From assembly GCF_037975245.1 (NCBI RefSeq), contig NC_092576.1:31412611-31476610 (forward strand): a DNA stretch of 64,000 bases, given 5' to 3'. This document shows positions 12,601-25,263 of the stretch, piece after piece. The notes beneath the pieces were generated by a model. The model did not search any database. It worked only from the letters and a program-made list of their open reading frames with translations, and was not told the origin of the DNA. Position numbers and translations under genes: made by a program. Positions within the stretch are counted from its first letter, which is position 1, and each line of letters begins with the position of its first letter. This DNA comes from Apostichopus japonicus. Taxonomy: Eukaryota; Echinodermata; Holothuroidea; Aspidochirotida; Stichopodidae.

Positions 12601-14545
12601 TGGGAATGATACGTTGCGTTTTATATTGAGATGACGACAAATATTAGTAAGAGAATAACTAGGGGGTGTTTGATAGTGTGGGGGAAGTAGGGGGGTTACA
12701 ATATTTTTTGTCGAAAGGTTCCTTCCAGGCCGATAAGGAATACTGACATTATGAACATTTTATACAACAAATGCAAATGCTTTGTCTGATATGAAGGGGA
12801 TATGAAGGGGATGGGGAGGGGAAGCAAGCAAGTACTATTCATATCTTACTTCATTGCTGCCTCACCTCCTTCCAATACTCTGTTGAACCAGAAATCAACT
12901 TTGGTTAAGGATTTAAGTTTGACAAACTACTCGCAGAAAGGCTTCGTGGTTTTGTAAGAAACAACAAAATATATAATGTTACTGGAGGGAAAAACCGATA
13001 GATGTTTAGCAGGCCATGTTGTCACAATGGGTATAGCAGTGTACTTCCGGCTATTTATTCCGGATATTAATCATGAAATTCAACCGTTCACCATAGCACC
13101 TACTCCTGGTACTAACATTGCCTGTCTTTGATGTGTAATTGTACCATGTATTAAAATGTCAGGAATTGATATAGCCATTGTTTATTTCCCTCCCTGTTTA
13201 AACCAAGTATTCTACTGTTGAATGGAGAGAGATAAAGGGGGGGGGGGGGGTTAAGGGTTCAGTTATGATCGATATAACGAAATGAGTGAATGCAAAGTAA
13301 CAACTCTTTAAGAAATAGACATTATAAGAAACCTCAAGTCTGGTTTCTTTAATGAGATCAGTTCCTTGTAATCCGTGTTTATTGCGTAGTAATTGGATTA
13401 ATGCGTAACTGATCACCAAAAGAAGCCGCCGGTCCCTACTTAACCCCATACACATTCCCACTCGTACAAATAGACACTAACCATAACATAAAGTAAACCA
13501 AAATAACTTAATACTTTAATAAAGAAACAGAACGGAGCGACATTTTTTTGAAAAGTAGGCTATCCAAAAGAACATCATTATTTCTAAAAATGAGATCGCG
13601 GTAACGAAACGTATTAAAAACAATATTCAGTACAATGATTTAAGTTTGGAACAAGTTAATCACATTTTTAACATGTTGATTTGTTTACGATATTACGATG
13701 TCCCTTTGAACAAAACGCTATCAATTTGGATAGTTTTGGAACAAATGTCCCTCCGTAAATCAGCCAAGGAAAGATAGTGAAGATATATCGATTGAGCGCA
13801 ATAAGGACAGATGAAGAGGGCGCTCTAACTCTTGCTTCTTTAAATGCAATGGATGTTTTCTGTTTTCTTTTAAGTTGTTCACTTCATTCTCACATAATCT
13901 CCTGGAATATCTTATAAGCTTCATGTTGATTTACTTTAAACATTCCAACAATACAGCAATGTTACTGCAGAATAATTTGCATTGTAGACAAATTTTATCA
14001 CTAATGAGATTACCTCCATAGTAAATATTCAATAACTGATCTTGTAAGGTATGACAAATTACGATTATATGATATACATTGCTTATGTATATTTAGCTCG
14101 GCCGTGCATAATATACAATGAAAATAATATACAGTGAAAATATTAGAAAGAAATGTAGTACATATAAAGGTCATTGATGTGTTAAAATCATTGATAACTG
14201 ATTCTTGTATAGCATTTTTGCATCTTTATAATACTACTTCAGTTCACTAAATTCCACATAATATGTTTATAAAAACTAAGTAAGTATTGAACTATATACA
14301 ACTTTGCATTCTCGGATGAATTAGGTTTCTGGAAACTGTATTTTTCTTCAATGTCATTTTGTATATCGTTCATCTCAATTCTAGTCGCTTGGCAGATGCA
14401 CCACACACAGTTACAACTCAACTTTCAATCTGGTCGATGGATGGATGGTATGAAGCTGTTTATTTCTTCTTTCACCGATGCAGTATTAAAGTTAAAATGA
14501 GCTACCAATGTCAAATGATAAAACAATAGATATATATCATCGCGG

Positions 14546-14547
14546 AT

Positions 14548-14594
<47 letters not shown>

Positions 14595-14631
14595 AGTATG
14601 TATGCATGCATGTGTGTATGCGTGTATGTAC

Positions 14632-14673
<42 letters not shown>
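14546..14673. repeat. TA / TGTA microsatellite
   Basis: Alternating TA runs with interspersed tgtatg units. It directly abuts the hAT-like element at 14674 and is the apparent insertion target, since the same TA sequence resumes on the far side. Confidence 0.9.
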
Positions 14674-14676
<3 letters not shown>

Positions 14677-15875
14677 TGTTTACACGGGCCCAAAAATTGG
14701 GAACCGGGTACCCAAGGGCCGCTACCCGTCGGGTATCCGGGTACCCGGAAAAATTGTTTACCCTCGTGTATCACGATTTTCAAGAAATTACATATTGGAT
14801 GCTGTAATAAATGCATTATATTCTCTACTGACAATGTTTTCATGTTCAAATACGTAGGTGTAAGATAAGGTATAAAACCTTCCTCAATCATTTTTATTTG
14901 CTTTTGTTTCTTTCATTAACTTGTTAATAAATTAATTATTTAATTATAATTAGCATTACTACTAACATTGCACTGCCGCCGCTGCTTATGCTGGCTCGTG
15001 CACGTCTACTGGATCAAACCATATAAATATCCAATTTAGCTCTAAACGGTTGTTACTACTAGTACTACTATCTATTATGCTGGCCCAGGGTTCGCATTAG
15101 CCGCGAGATTGCGCGATTCGCGCAATTTGATCACATGTGGAATAAACGATTAGTAAAACGCCACTTGCGATTACTATTTTTTAGTTATCCCGTCTATAAT
15201 CCATAAACATCTCGTAAAATTCCTTGTCAGCCTTTCCTTCTATGAAATAAACGAATGAATAAATAATAATTTCTTCCACATGGTAGCCTAACACCACACT
15301 AAGTCAATGAGAAATCTAGCTAAGCCTAACCATCTGTTTATTTGCTGAAGTTGTGACACAGTTATAAGACATCCATGGAATACTTTCGTTATTGCTGTTA
15401 CGTTCAACCACATGGTTGCCTAACACCACACTAAGTCAATGGGGGTAATCTAGCCTGGCCATCTGTTTATTAGCTGAAATTGTGACGCAGTTATAAGATA
15501 TCTATGGAAAACTTTCGTTTTTGCTGTTATCTTCGACCACATGGTAGCCTAACAACACACTAAGTCATGGGAAATCTGCCTAACCATCGGTTTGCATTTT
15601 TTTTTTTTAAAAACAATCACACTTTGCGTAGGATTCGGCTAATAAATTAGGAACCGGGTAGAATCGCGTCGGGCGGGTACCTTCGTTATTGCTATTATCT
15701 TAGACCACATTGTAAGCTAACACCACACTAAGTCAATGGGAAATCTGCCTAACTGTCGGTTTGCCAATTTTTTTTTCTTTTTTTTTTTAAATCACACTTT
15801 GTGTAGGATTCGGGTAATAAATTAGGAACCGGGTAGTAACGCGTCTGGCGGGTACCCGGATAACCCGTGCAAACA

Positions 15876-15878
<3 letters not shown>
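14674..15878. mobile_element. Non-autonomous hAT-like DNA element, 1.2 kb
   Basis: The left end TAGTGTTTACACGGG is matched by the inverted right end CCCGTGCAAACACTA (14 of 15 bases), and further GGGTACCCGG-type inverted motifs lie just inside both ends. The 8 bases on each side are ATATATAT, consistent with the 8-bp duplication of hAT transposases, though the TA microsatellite makes this unprovable. No transposase is encoded. Internally a roughly 130-bp unit (ccacatggtagcctaacacc) recurs near 15276, 15408, 15537 and 15705, and the subterminal block gtaggattcgg...gcgggtacc occurs twice (15627-15681 and 15804-15856). Confidence 0.7.
15276..15740. repeat. Internal ~130-bp tandem repeat of the hAT-like element
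   Basis: About four starts of the unit at 15276, 15408, 15537 and 15705, each with accacactaagtca followed by aatct and ctaaccat(c)ggttt. The last interval is longer because of a copied subterminal block. Probably grew by slippage after insertion. Confidence 0.7.
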
Positions 15879-15915
<37 letters not shown>

Positions 15916-15929
15916 TATATACATATACT

Positions 15930-16228
15930 TGAAATCGTAGTGAGTTAAAAATTTCAAAACAGTGAAAAAACTTCCAGCCTCCCACCGTATTCGAACGCGG
16001 GCCTCCCGCTTTATATGTGGACACCCTAACCACTGGGCTATAGACAATGATTATATGTCCAGAGGTTCGAAACCGGTAAGGAAGGTCGTAATTCCACTGT
16101 AAGCGTTTGTCACCTGTATCGAACAATGCTAGTTCTGTTTTTGTTGGCATATTTACCTTACTCTACAGATCAAACATGATGCTAACCATCTCCAAACCAT
16201 TTGTGATTCCTAAAGCCAGATCTCGATA
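15930..16228 (-). repeat. tRNA-derived SINE, full-length diverged copy
   Basis: Homologous along its length to 63603-63904. Read on the minus strand it contains an A-box-like tagcccagtggttagggtg and a B-box-like gttcgaat region, preceded by an approximately 190-bp head and followed by a tail containing ttttttcactg. It sits between TA repeats at both ends. The T-arm pairing is poor, so this is a SINE and not a working tRNA gene. Confidence 0.7.
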
Positions 16229-16259
16229 GATATATATATATAGCTATAGATGTAGATAT

Positions 16260-16315
<56 letters not shown>

Positions 16316-16344
16316 TATATGTATATATATATATATACATGTAG

Positions 16345-16394
<50 letters not shown>

Positions 16395-16407
16395 ACATAT
16401 ATACATA

Positions 16408-16485
<78 letters not shown>
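16229..16485. repeat. TA-rich microsatellite
   Basis: About 250 bases of almost pure TA with occasional gta and cat interruptions. The apparent Ile/Tyr-repeat reading frames across it are artefacts of the dinucleotide. Confidence 0.95.
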
Positions 16486-16486
<1 letters not shown>

Positions 16487-16568
16487 GAAAATCGTAATGA
16501 GCTGGAAAATCAAGAACAGTGAAAAAACTTTCAGCCTCCACCGGGATTCGAACCACGGGCCAAGGGCC
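16486..16568 (-). repeat. SINE fragment (same family)
   Basis: Contains gaacagtgaaaaaactttca, the tail of the SINE, and the B-box region gggattcgaacca, then breaks off at gggccaaggg and passes into another TA tract. It is a truncated copy: the A-box and head are missing. Confidence 0.7.
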
Positions 16569-16676
16569 TTCCTTTACATACATTTATAAATCTATATATC
16601 TTTAAACATATCTTTGCATATATATCTATATCTACATATATATCTACATATATATATATATGTATATATCTATATC

Positions 16677-16706
<30 letters not shown>
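16569..16706. repeat. TATC/TA microsatellite
   Basis: Interleaved tatatctatatc and tatata units ending in a short tgtgtg run. Confidence 0.9.
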
Positions 16707-16714
<8 letters not shown>

Positions 16715-19700
16715 CGTATCTGGGTCTGTATATACCTACCAAAATGTTTCATGTTAACAAATCCTTACATGTTAACAATCAACACATATAAGGCAAATGG
16801 ACAAACATGCGCGTTGATCCAAAAGCCGCTATCCTTCCTTAGGAAATATAACTTGATTGAAAATATTTGCTTTTATTTAAGTTGCTTTTGATGCTGATCT
16901 CCTCTTATGAAAAGTTTTGTTAAGTCTACGCATGCCTCACACGAACGATTGTAATTGTATTACATGTAAAATATGTGGTAAATTGGTCACAGTCTGCATA
17001 AACTTTAAGATAAACGATAAAGGTAAATGATAGAAAATAGTCATCCATTAATCAAAGTAGGAATGTGGGAATTAATAACAGAAGAAAAAAAAACCCCTAA
17101 TCTACAAAATACAAACAAACAACTGTGCTTATAGCCAAGAAACTATAAATTATTTATATATTCATATCAGGTAGACGAAATATGTTTATTGGAACTGGTT
17201 AACAACTTGTTATGTATGTTTATTGGTCTCTTAGATACATTGAGGTTATTGTAGTGTTGTGTGACTATGAATTGTGGTATTAGAATGTGGTAAACTTTGA
17301 GTACAAATTTATCGGAAGATACTTAAGCTGGAATGAGAGATATTTGCGATTGTTTAAATACGTTTCGGTAGAGGAGGACGATGTGTATACGAAGTTTCTT
17401 TAGTCAAACATGATTCTCGGAGCACCAATGTAGACCATTTGTAGACATTGCAGCAGACAATAAAAATAAAACAAAATGGAACATTAAACTCTAATGAGTT
17501 CCCAAAATAGAGAAATATCCCTAAATACTGTAGAACTATAAGACACAATATTAAATTCGAAATTAGATCAATCTAATATGAAAATGAAAATTTATGAAAT
17601 AAATGATTTCACAATTGAAAAATGACATTGACACTTCTGTGTGGATGTACATTGTTCATTGGCTAATACTCTGATCCTCACATCTAGTCCTGTTATTGCT
17701 TCGTCACATATTTTAGATGCGCTTTTGCATGACAGGCAATAACGTATATGGAGCGTTATAACATTCCATTTGTCTGAGCTACTGTACTCTCCTATCCGTG
17801 TGTGTGTATGTAGGGCTAAGTTGAATTTACCTATAGCTTGGAACAGAGGACTGGACGTAAGGATTACTGATGCTGTGATTGTGCAGCAAGGTATTATGAT
17901 TGAAAGTGTCGTGTGAGATTACCAGTCGACGCAGGAGTAATTATAAAGGAAAACTGTCATGGTATCTGCTATAAAATATCTACGATAAACACGGAGCAGG
18001 AGGGGGGTGCCGGTGGAAGAAAAAAGAAATAAAACAGGGACATGTTATGACTGATGTAAACATGTAACTTCAGCGAACAGTATTACCAAGATCCACATGA
18101 TTTTGGGATTATTACCAACAATCATGTGGGTCCGGGACATTCAAATTATTTGTTCTCTGGTGGTAATTCCTATCTTATAATAAAAGTGAGCTCATAACGC
18201 CAACCTCACGGATTAAATTGATATAAAAATGTACCACACGGACAGCACTTATTTGTATTTAAAGTGTAAAAGTAAATGATTTGTGACATTGCTCAGTCAA
18301 AATCAAAATCAAGTTATTTTAAAATGTGTACTTTTTTAATTTATTTGTGATATGGGATAATCTCAAGTGTTTGTTAGACGTCAAATACCTCCTTCAGGAT
18401 ACTAAATCGTGTCAAGTGTGCTAATAACAATCGTGTAACCAAAAGTAAAATAAGAAAGATGATTCATTATTGAGGCATTAATTTCATCAAATTGAAGGGA
18501 AAAAAATTAGGAAAATAACTACGAAAATCGTTGCATTACTAAAGAACTTGATTGGTATGATGTAGATGTTCAAAACTACGTCGGAGCAATTAAATAAATG
18601 TAGTAAGTTTTTCTTCCTCGGTGTGAAACACCCTCATCAATAACCGCAGGGCTCTCCAAGACAAAAACTCAAAACCAAAATCATTGTAATCCAATAGAGG
18701 GACATATTCCATGGGTTAAAAAAAGCTGCTACAGTGAAATTAAATAATTGACAACAACAAAATGTGATCGGCCAGAGGAGATTTAAGACCGGAAGAGTCA
18801 ATAAGTCAACTTATAACAACATTCTTCTTTCGTTTTGCAATAAATGCTGCCTGTAAAGAGAAGCTTCTTATAACAAGATAGTGACCATACTAGCGGGCGT
18901 ATGGTATTGTAAAATACGAATGTATGTATCGTATGTTGTAAATTACACACACAAAGCTAATAACAAAAGAAAGGTGAGAGAATCGTGACATAGGAATTAC
19001 AAGAAATTAATGGAGGCATGAGTACAGATTGGTACCTGCTCAAAAGGATGCATGTGAATAGTATAGAGTTTAACAAAAGCTTTGAAGTAGGTACGCAACA
19101 CAGATAATCCTAAATCCAGCCACAGCTCTCTCTCTCTAACGCTACCAGACCGTCACTGTAGCCTCGGGCCTAGACGTCGCTTCCAACATACTCAATCAAG
19201 TGTATTATATGTTGAAGTATCCCTTTCTATATTTCTACATCCATATTTCTGTTGTTTGTAGATTATGATATTGGCATTGTTTATCTTTTAGTAAGAGAAA
19301 GCTTAACTATATCTTGACTGCTTCCACCTTTTATATTGCCACACAGAACTATCATACTGAATGCTACTTTGTACTGAACTAGTTCGATATATATTAACTC
19401 AAGATGTTTTTTTGACCGTTTATTAATATCCGATCTACTTTGGTAAAGTACTGAACTTTCATCGCACAATTTTCATTTTTTTTTGGTTAACTAACTTACC
19501 AACATCATTTACAATCTTAGTAATAGTTAGAGATCGGTGTGTTGGAATTAAGGGTGGAATGACGATTTCATTAATACAATTTGTATAACGTTCGTGACTG
19601 CACAGTTTATCCTTGATAGTAAAAATATGTGACTATGTATCAACTAAATCTATAACATTAAGCTTAAATACACAACGTAATACATATTGTAAAGTTTGAT

Positions 19701-20002
19701 AAACAAAACGCATTTAAAACCAAACTTTAGTCAAGAAAAAAATATCTGTACGACATTTTTGTTTTTATGTTTCACCTATAGAAGAATTAATTTAACAATA
19801 TAGTGACAAGCCAAATTTCAAAAATTAAATTTTGCTGAACATAGACTAATAGATTGTCATGACAGAAACAGTCGTTTATAGCATCCACCTTGGAGATATA
19901 TTCCCCTTTGTATGAAAATATTAATATTAACAAGCATTTCAAAATACTACTAATAACAACTTAATATTCACTGATACAATATCATGTTCTTCTTTAATAC
20001 AG

Positions 20003-20028
20003 GTGACAGGGTTTTGGGATCAAAACAG
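20003..20028 (+). CDS. 26-nt microexon, copy 1
   Basis: Bounded by acceptor tctttaatacag and donor gtaagtg. From phase 1 (direct join to the exon at 11303-11379) it reads GDRVLGSKQ and ends at phase 0. From phase 0 it would read VTGFWDQN plus an Arg codon and end at phase 2. Both readings are open. Being 26 nt, its inclusion or skipping changes the frame of everything downstream. See the twin at 20372-20397. Confidence 0.5.
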
Positions 20029-20371
20029 GTAAGTGATTGCTATATCCTTTCTCGTAGAATGTGTCGTTTAATGATCTGACATTTAAAACCAAACTTTAGT
20101 CAAGAAAAAAATATCTGTACGACATTTTTGTTTTTATGTTTCACCTATAGAAGAATTAATTTAACAATACAGTGACAAGTCAAATTTCAGAAATTAAATT
20201 TTGCTGAACATAGACTTATAGATTGTCATGACAGAAACAGCCGTTTATAGCATCCACCTTGGAGATATATTCCCCTTTGTATGAAAATATTAATATTAAC
20301 AAGCATATCAAAATACTACTAATAACATCTTAATATTCACTGATGCAATATCATGTTCTTCTTTTATACAG

Positions 20372-20397
20372 GTGACATGGTTTTGGGATGAATACAG
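20372..20397 (+). CDS. 26-nt microexon, copy 2
   Basis: The duplicate of the microexon at 20003, with three base differences inside the exon and consensus splice sites (ttttatacag / gtaagtg). From phase 0 it reads VTWFWDEY plus an Arg codon completed by the terminal exon and opens the acidic tail. From phase 1 it hits TGA after GDMVLG. So it is compatible either with serial use of both microexons after 11303-11379, or with mutually exclusive use if an unseen exon supplies phase 0. Confidence 0.5.
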
Positions 20398-20848
20398 GTA
20401 AGTGATTGCTATCTCTTTTCTCTTAGAATGTGTCGTTTAATGATCTGACATTATTAAACTGTCCTTATGTATAATTATTGTTTCATTTCACATGTTTATC
20501 TGGTAACACTAGAAAAAAGGACCTGATGGGTAGGATTATAAAATATACTACATGGGAAAGTTTATGACACTACCCCTATAGTTAAGTCTATGTTAAAAAA
20601 AGATACACTATTCAACTTAACACAACTGAGGATAACAATTTTCTTTCTTCACAATAAAGCACTATTGTGACTTTTTCTGATACCATTAGCAACAATCATT
20701 CATACTACGTCAGTAAAGTATTCCGTGGTATATTGTGTTGCTAGATTTCATTTAACACTATTATACATGATCTTGTAATGGTTCTATTGCTACACCAGCA
20801 ATATTAATAATACTGTAATTATTACTCAACATGTTATTTTTTCCTCAG

Positions 20849-20990
20849 GTTAACAGGAAGTGAAAGTGAGAGTGAAACTGAGAGTGAAAGTGAAGGCGAA
20901 GGCGAAGGCGAAGGTGAAGGTGAGAGCGAAGGCGAAGGCGAAAGTGAAAGTGAGAGTGAGAGTGACAATGAATACATAATACAGTTGTAA
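20849..20990 (+). CDS. Terminal coding exon with acidic Ser/Glu/Gly tail
   Basis: Follows acceptor ttttcctcag. Entered at phase 2 it reads (R)LTGSESESETES, continues through a run of SE and GE dipeptides of about 30 residues and ends SDNEYIIQL with TAA at 20988-20990. The tail is encoded by an imperfect hexamer array (gaaagtgagagt, gaaggc). Entered at phase 0 the same exon reads VNRK and stops, so the tail depends on how the microexons are used. Such acidic low-complexity tails are usually disordered. No domain or signal is recognised in it. Confidence 0.55.
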
Positions 20991-23039
20991 ATTTGAATCT
21001 ACGACATCCCGATATCCGCTGTTCGATGTATGTAACTTTAACCGTGTATTATATGGTATAACGTCAGTGGCATGCAATCTTTACAAATCGATAGTAAAAA
21101 ATGTTGCTACGCTGGTATGCTGTGGATTGATACAGGAAACTCTCGCTTGACATGAAAAGAAATGGAAAATCGATTCCGTCAATACAAATGGATATATACG
21201 TTATTGTTATGGGTTTCGTAAGTAACAGAACCAAGCTACTGATCGAATGGAATGATCACGGCTGTGTTAAAAGAAACAATGCTTTCTAAAGGTGTTGCCT
21301 CCTCAATATACTACTGGAGAGTTGGTTAATCACCTTCTTCTACTAGAGGTGTTATTGACAGATGAATCCCTCGAAAAAAATGTATAGGTACCCTTTACCA
21401 TGAGCTGTTGAAGCTGTTAAGAAAACAAACTTATACAACACTATGTATAAAAACAAATAGTCGTTCAGGTATAAACTATTAGTTTAGGCTACATTCACAA
21501 CTAAATATTATTTCTTTCAACGTGCGTATTAATGGACGCATGCTGTTTTTTTTTACTCCAATCAGTAGTTATGTTATTAAAGATATTATACACACACTGT
21601 TGACATCAGTATTAGCATTATGATTGAATGCGTAACAAAGATTGCATAAAGCAGACCAAAGTCAATTAGAATGGTACCTTCATTTATCATTATACCTTCA
21701 AGTAAACTTGATTATGACAGCTTATAATACATGTAGCTTAGTTATAGCACTGAAAAAATACGTTCTCACACAAAATATGTTTATTCCTTACCTACTGATT
21801 AATAACATTCAATAGCATTTATTAGCAACAATTACAAACATCAGTATCACGATTACAGTAGACATTGAACAACACTTGTATGTATAATTATTACAAGTCT
21901 GTCCGACAGTTTTTTTTCTAACCGGACGCTTGGACGGAACCAGACACTTTCAGACGTTTTCGGACGTTTTCGGACGTTTTGAAATCGGACGACTAGGTCA
22001 ACCTCGACGGAACACCACTGTATATAATTAAAATTCATGATCACATTACATCTTATTCACCATAACATTTTGTTGGATTAAGGTTGATTTGTTTTACGAA
22101 CGCAAGTATAATCATTCTATGACCAAAACCACCCATGTAACTTTTACTGAATCATTCTTACAAGCATAGTCGTAACAGTTAAATAGCGATACCTTGTAAA
22201 TAATTACAAGGTTTGATTGTGAAGCGAGATGGCACAATTGCCACCATACGTCAATCATCTCAGATGTGTAATTCGATCTGCAATGTCACAGTCGGAGTTT
22301 TCTCTTCTTGTACTTTTATATCATGTCCCTTGAATTTTCAGTACCTTATGATTAATACCCCTAAATTATGTATGATATATTTTAATGAAATTAACAATTA
22401 ACGTATCTTTCGATAGTAAATTGTATATTATGTACAATGTACACGTATGACACATTAAATTGCTTTATCACATCTATATTGTCCGCGTGTTGTACAAAAA
22501 TGAAGAAATCGTTCATAATCGATGAATAATAAGTTTACAAAGTCATTATCGATGAATCATAAGTTTACAAGTTTTAACTTGATAATAAGCGATACATTTT
22601 AGATTATCAACATACTAAGGTGTTTATTCTTATTTTTCATAATAAAACTTAAATGATTACTGTGTATCCTTGCTCGATTTTACCTAACCGATCGATTACT
22701 GCAAATATTTATAAAAAAAATATATATCTACAACATTCATAGACCTTTAGTGTAATGGCTCATTAGGTGAATCATCGGTCTGTACTTACATCGTTAATAA
22801 GTTAAGGCAATTATGACGATACGTTGGATTGCTGCAATTAACTGTCAAATTCATTCATTTGCTTGATTCACAAAAGGCCGGATTTATTCATTCCTCTATA
22901 GCCGTACATATAAACACATTAGCCAGACAACAATTTGTTTTTAGTTTCATGTAAACATGGGTCATGGTCATTAAATACCAGGTGATGTTATCCTGTTGGA
23001 ATTATATGACGTCATATCGTGTATTATCACTTTGTCTAG
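20991..23039. other. 3' UTR / intergenic, AT-rich
   Basis: No gene seen. A hAT-like scrap lies at 21895-22020: repeated ttttcggacg units and a right edge reading, on the minus strand, ACAGTGGTGTTCCGTCGAGG. No convincing polyadenylation signal could be assigned to the gene ending at 20990. Confidence 0.4.
21895..22022 (-). mobile_element. hAT-like fragment with GGACGTTTTC repeats
   Basis: Three near-copies of ttttcggacg(t) and a minus-strand terminus beginning CAGTGGTGTTCC. Too short to define an element. Probably an internally deleted copy. Confidence 0.35.
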
Positions 23040-25263
23040 TCGATAAAGAGTAACATGATAATTTTGATTGATGAAATAAAATTAATAAACATATTGATCA
23101 TATAATTAAATACATTTGATCAACATTACTACAACACGATTTTTGCGCAATTTTGGGTATCTATTGAGTAAGATATGTTTTTTCTTTTTCATACTCTTTG
23201 CTTCAATATTGTCTATTTCTTTTTTTACTTTACTATTAAATAACTAAAACGCTTCGTTAATCAATGGTCACGAGTGGCTAACTTTTTTTTCTTTCCTGTT
23301 GTAACTAGTCTGCATTCGCTTAATAATCAATAGTTAGGTTACAGTTTTATTATTGTGTAAAATTCAATACTTTTCGATAATGCAAAGATGAGAGAATTTT
23401 TTTCATCATTTTTATCCACTTTCAACAATGTTTGTTCTTGTAATATAAACCAATTTTTTATTATTTGTTTTTCATTTTAATATGCTTAGAATGGGAAGTT
23501 AGGTTGCTTACTTTCTTGTACATGCTTTCGTGGGATAAAAATTGTATAAATGAAATGAGATTCTAATAAAAAAGAAACAGTTATTGTACTCTCTTTTGTT
23601 GTATCAATAGTCTGTACTCCTTTAACATAAAGACAAAGAGTACTTGTAAGAGGTTTTTTTTTGTGCCGACAAGACGAGTGTGTTATTTGCTGGTTCGATG
23701 ATTCGAGGCGTCGTGATGTTTGTTTTAGTTTTGTTCTTTGTGTGGATCGTTTTCCGTCCGTAGTGCCGATTTGGCAGTGATTTTGCTTCCATTCACCATA
23801 TCACGTAATAAAAGCACAACTGTTTTACACAACATCATTGCGTTTTGGTGATGATGATGAATGACGTGATTGAACTAATTAGGGGTAAAAATAAAGTTGC
23901 AATTAGCATCTCAAGATAGGGAATTAGAAGCATTGTCCGAAAATGGGAACATCGAATGCTTTTTGAAAATGGTTATTTTGTTTTTATTGTGAGAGATATA
24001 TACAGTTTATGTCTTGGTCACTAGTGGCTAACTTGTTTTCTTTCCTGGCGTAACTAGTCTGCATTTGCTTGATAATCTATAACTTAGTTACAGTTTTATT
24101 ATTGTTTAAAATTCAATATTTTTGATAATGCAAAGAAGGGAGAAGTTTTTCATCATCTTTTTTTCATTATCAACGATTTTTGTCCTTGTAATAAAAATAA
24201 TTTTTATTATTTGTTTTCCATTGCTTAGAATGGGGAATTTAGGTTGCTTATTTTCTTGCAAATGCTTTCTAGGAATATTTTGATTCTGATTGATGAAATA
24301 AAATTAATGAAATATTGATCATATAATTAAATGCATTTGATCAACATTACTTCAACACAATTTGGGGTATCCATCAAGTAAGATATGTTATTCCTTTTTC
24401 ATACTTCATGATTTACTATTGAATAACTAAAACGCTTCGTTAATCAATGGTCACGAGTGGCTAACTTTTTTTTCTTTCCTGTTGTAACTAGTCTGCATTC
24501 GCTTAACAATCTATAGTAAGGTGACAGTTTTATTATTGTGTAAAATTCAATATTTTTCGATAATGCAAAGATGAGAGAATTTTTTTCATCATCTTTATCC
24601 ATTTTCAACGATGTTTGTCCTTGTAATATAAAATCATTGTTTAATACTTGTTTTCATTTTAATATGCTTAGGATGGGGAAATTAGGTTGCTTACTTTCTC
24701 GTACATGCATTCATGGGATAATAATTGTATAAATAAAATGATATTGTAATAAAAAAAAGAAACAGTTGTTGTATTTTTTATCAATACTCTGTACTCCTTT
24801 AATATAAAGGAAAAGAGTACTTATAAGAGGGTTTTTTGTTTGGACGAAAAGACTTGCTGTTTCGATGTTCCGGGGAGTCGTGATGTTTGTTTTAGTTTTG
24901 TTCTTTGTGATGTTCGTTTTCAGTCCGTAGTGCCGATTTGGCAGTGATTTTGCTTCCATTCACCATATCACGTAAATCAAAACCACAACTGTTGTACACA
25001 ATATCATTGTGTTTTGGTGATGATGATTCATAACGTGATTTAAATAATTAGGGGTTAAAATAAAATTGCAATTAACATCTCAAGACAGGGAATTAGAAGC
25101 ATTGTCCGAAAATGTGAACAACGAATGCTTTATGAAAATGGTTATTTTTTGTTTATATTGTGAGAGATATATACAGTTTATTTCTTCAATTGCTTTAAAT
25201 ACAAGTTACGTTTTTTTATACTCACAAAATAACCTAATCATCATATTAAGTAATGTTTTCTGA
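23040..25263. repeat. Complex tandem duplication, ~1.17-kb period
   Basis: Two long copies. Matching pairs include ggtcacgagtggctaac at 23265 and 24449, gtcgtgatgtttgttttag at about 23710 and 24876, and caattagcatctcaaga at 23900 and its match at about 25070 (periods 1,166-1,184). A shorter third piece beginning ggtcactagtggctaac at about 24012 lies between them. The sequence is AT-rich, with no coding signal in any copy. Confidence 0.85.

Larger units (their letters stand above)
11380..20002 (+). other. 8.6-kb intron with repeats
   Basis: Inferred intron. It contains an imperfect 96-bp duplication (about 12443-12600), poly-G near 13240, TA microsatellites, a 1.2-kb hAT-like element (14674-15878), two SINE copies and long AT-rich spans (17000-19700) in which I see no gene. 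A short coding exon hidden here cannot be excluded. Confidence 0.45.
19711..20449 (+). repeat. Tandem 369-bp duplication carrying a microexon in each copy
   Basis: Copy 1 starts catttaaaaccaaactttag at 19711 and copy 2 starts identically at 20080. Copy 2 ends at atgatctgac near 20449. The copies are highly similar over their whole length, introns included, so the duplication is recent. Each copy carries acceptor, 26-nt microexon and donor gtaagtg. Confidence 0.92.

Noticed and set aside
14508-16752. Tyr/Ile-repeat proteins (YIYIYI) on both strands
   Set aside because: Pure products of TA microsatellites.
20003-20397. Microexons as chance AG...GT pairs
   Set aside because: Considered because 26 nt is very short, but both copies keep consensus sites and phase continuity to the acidic tail, so kept at moderate confidence.
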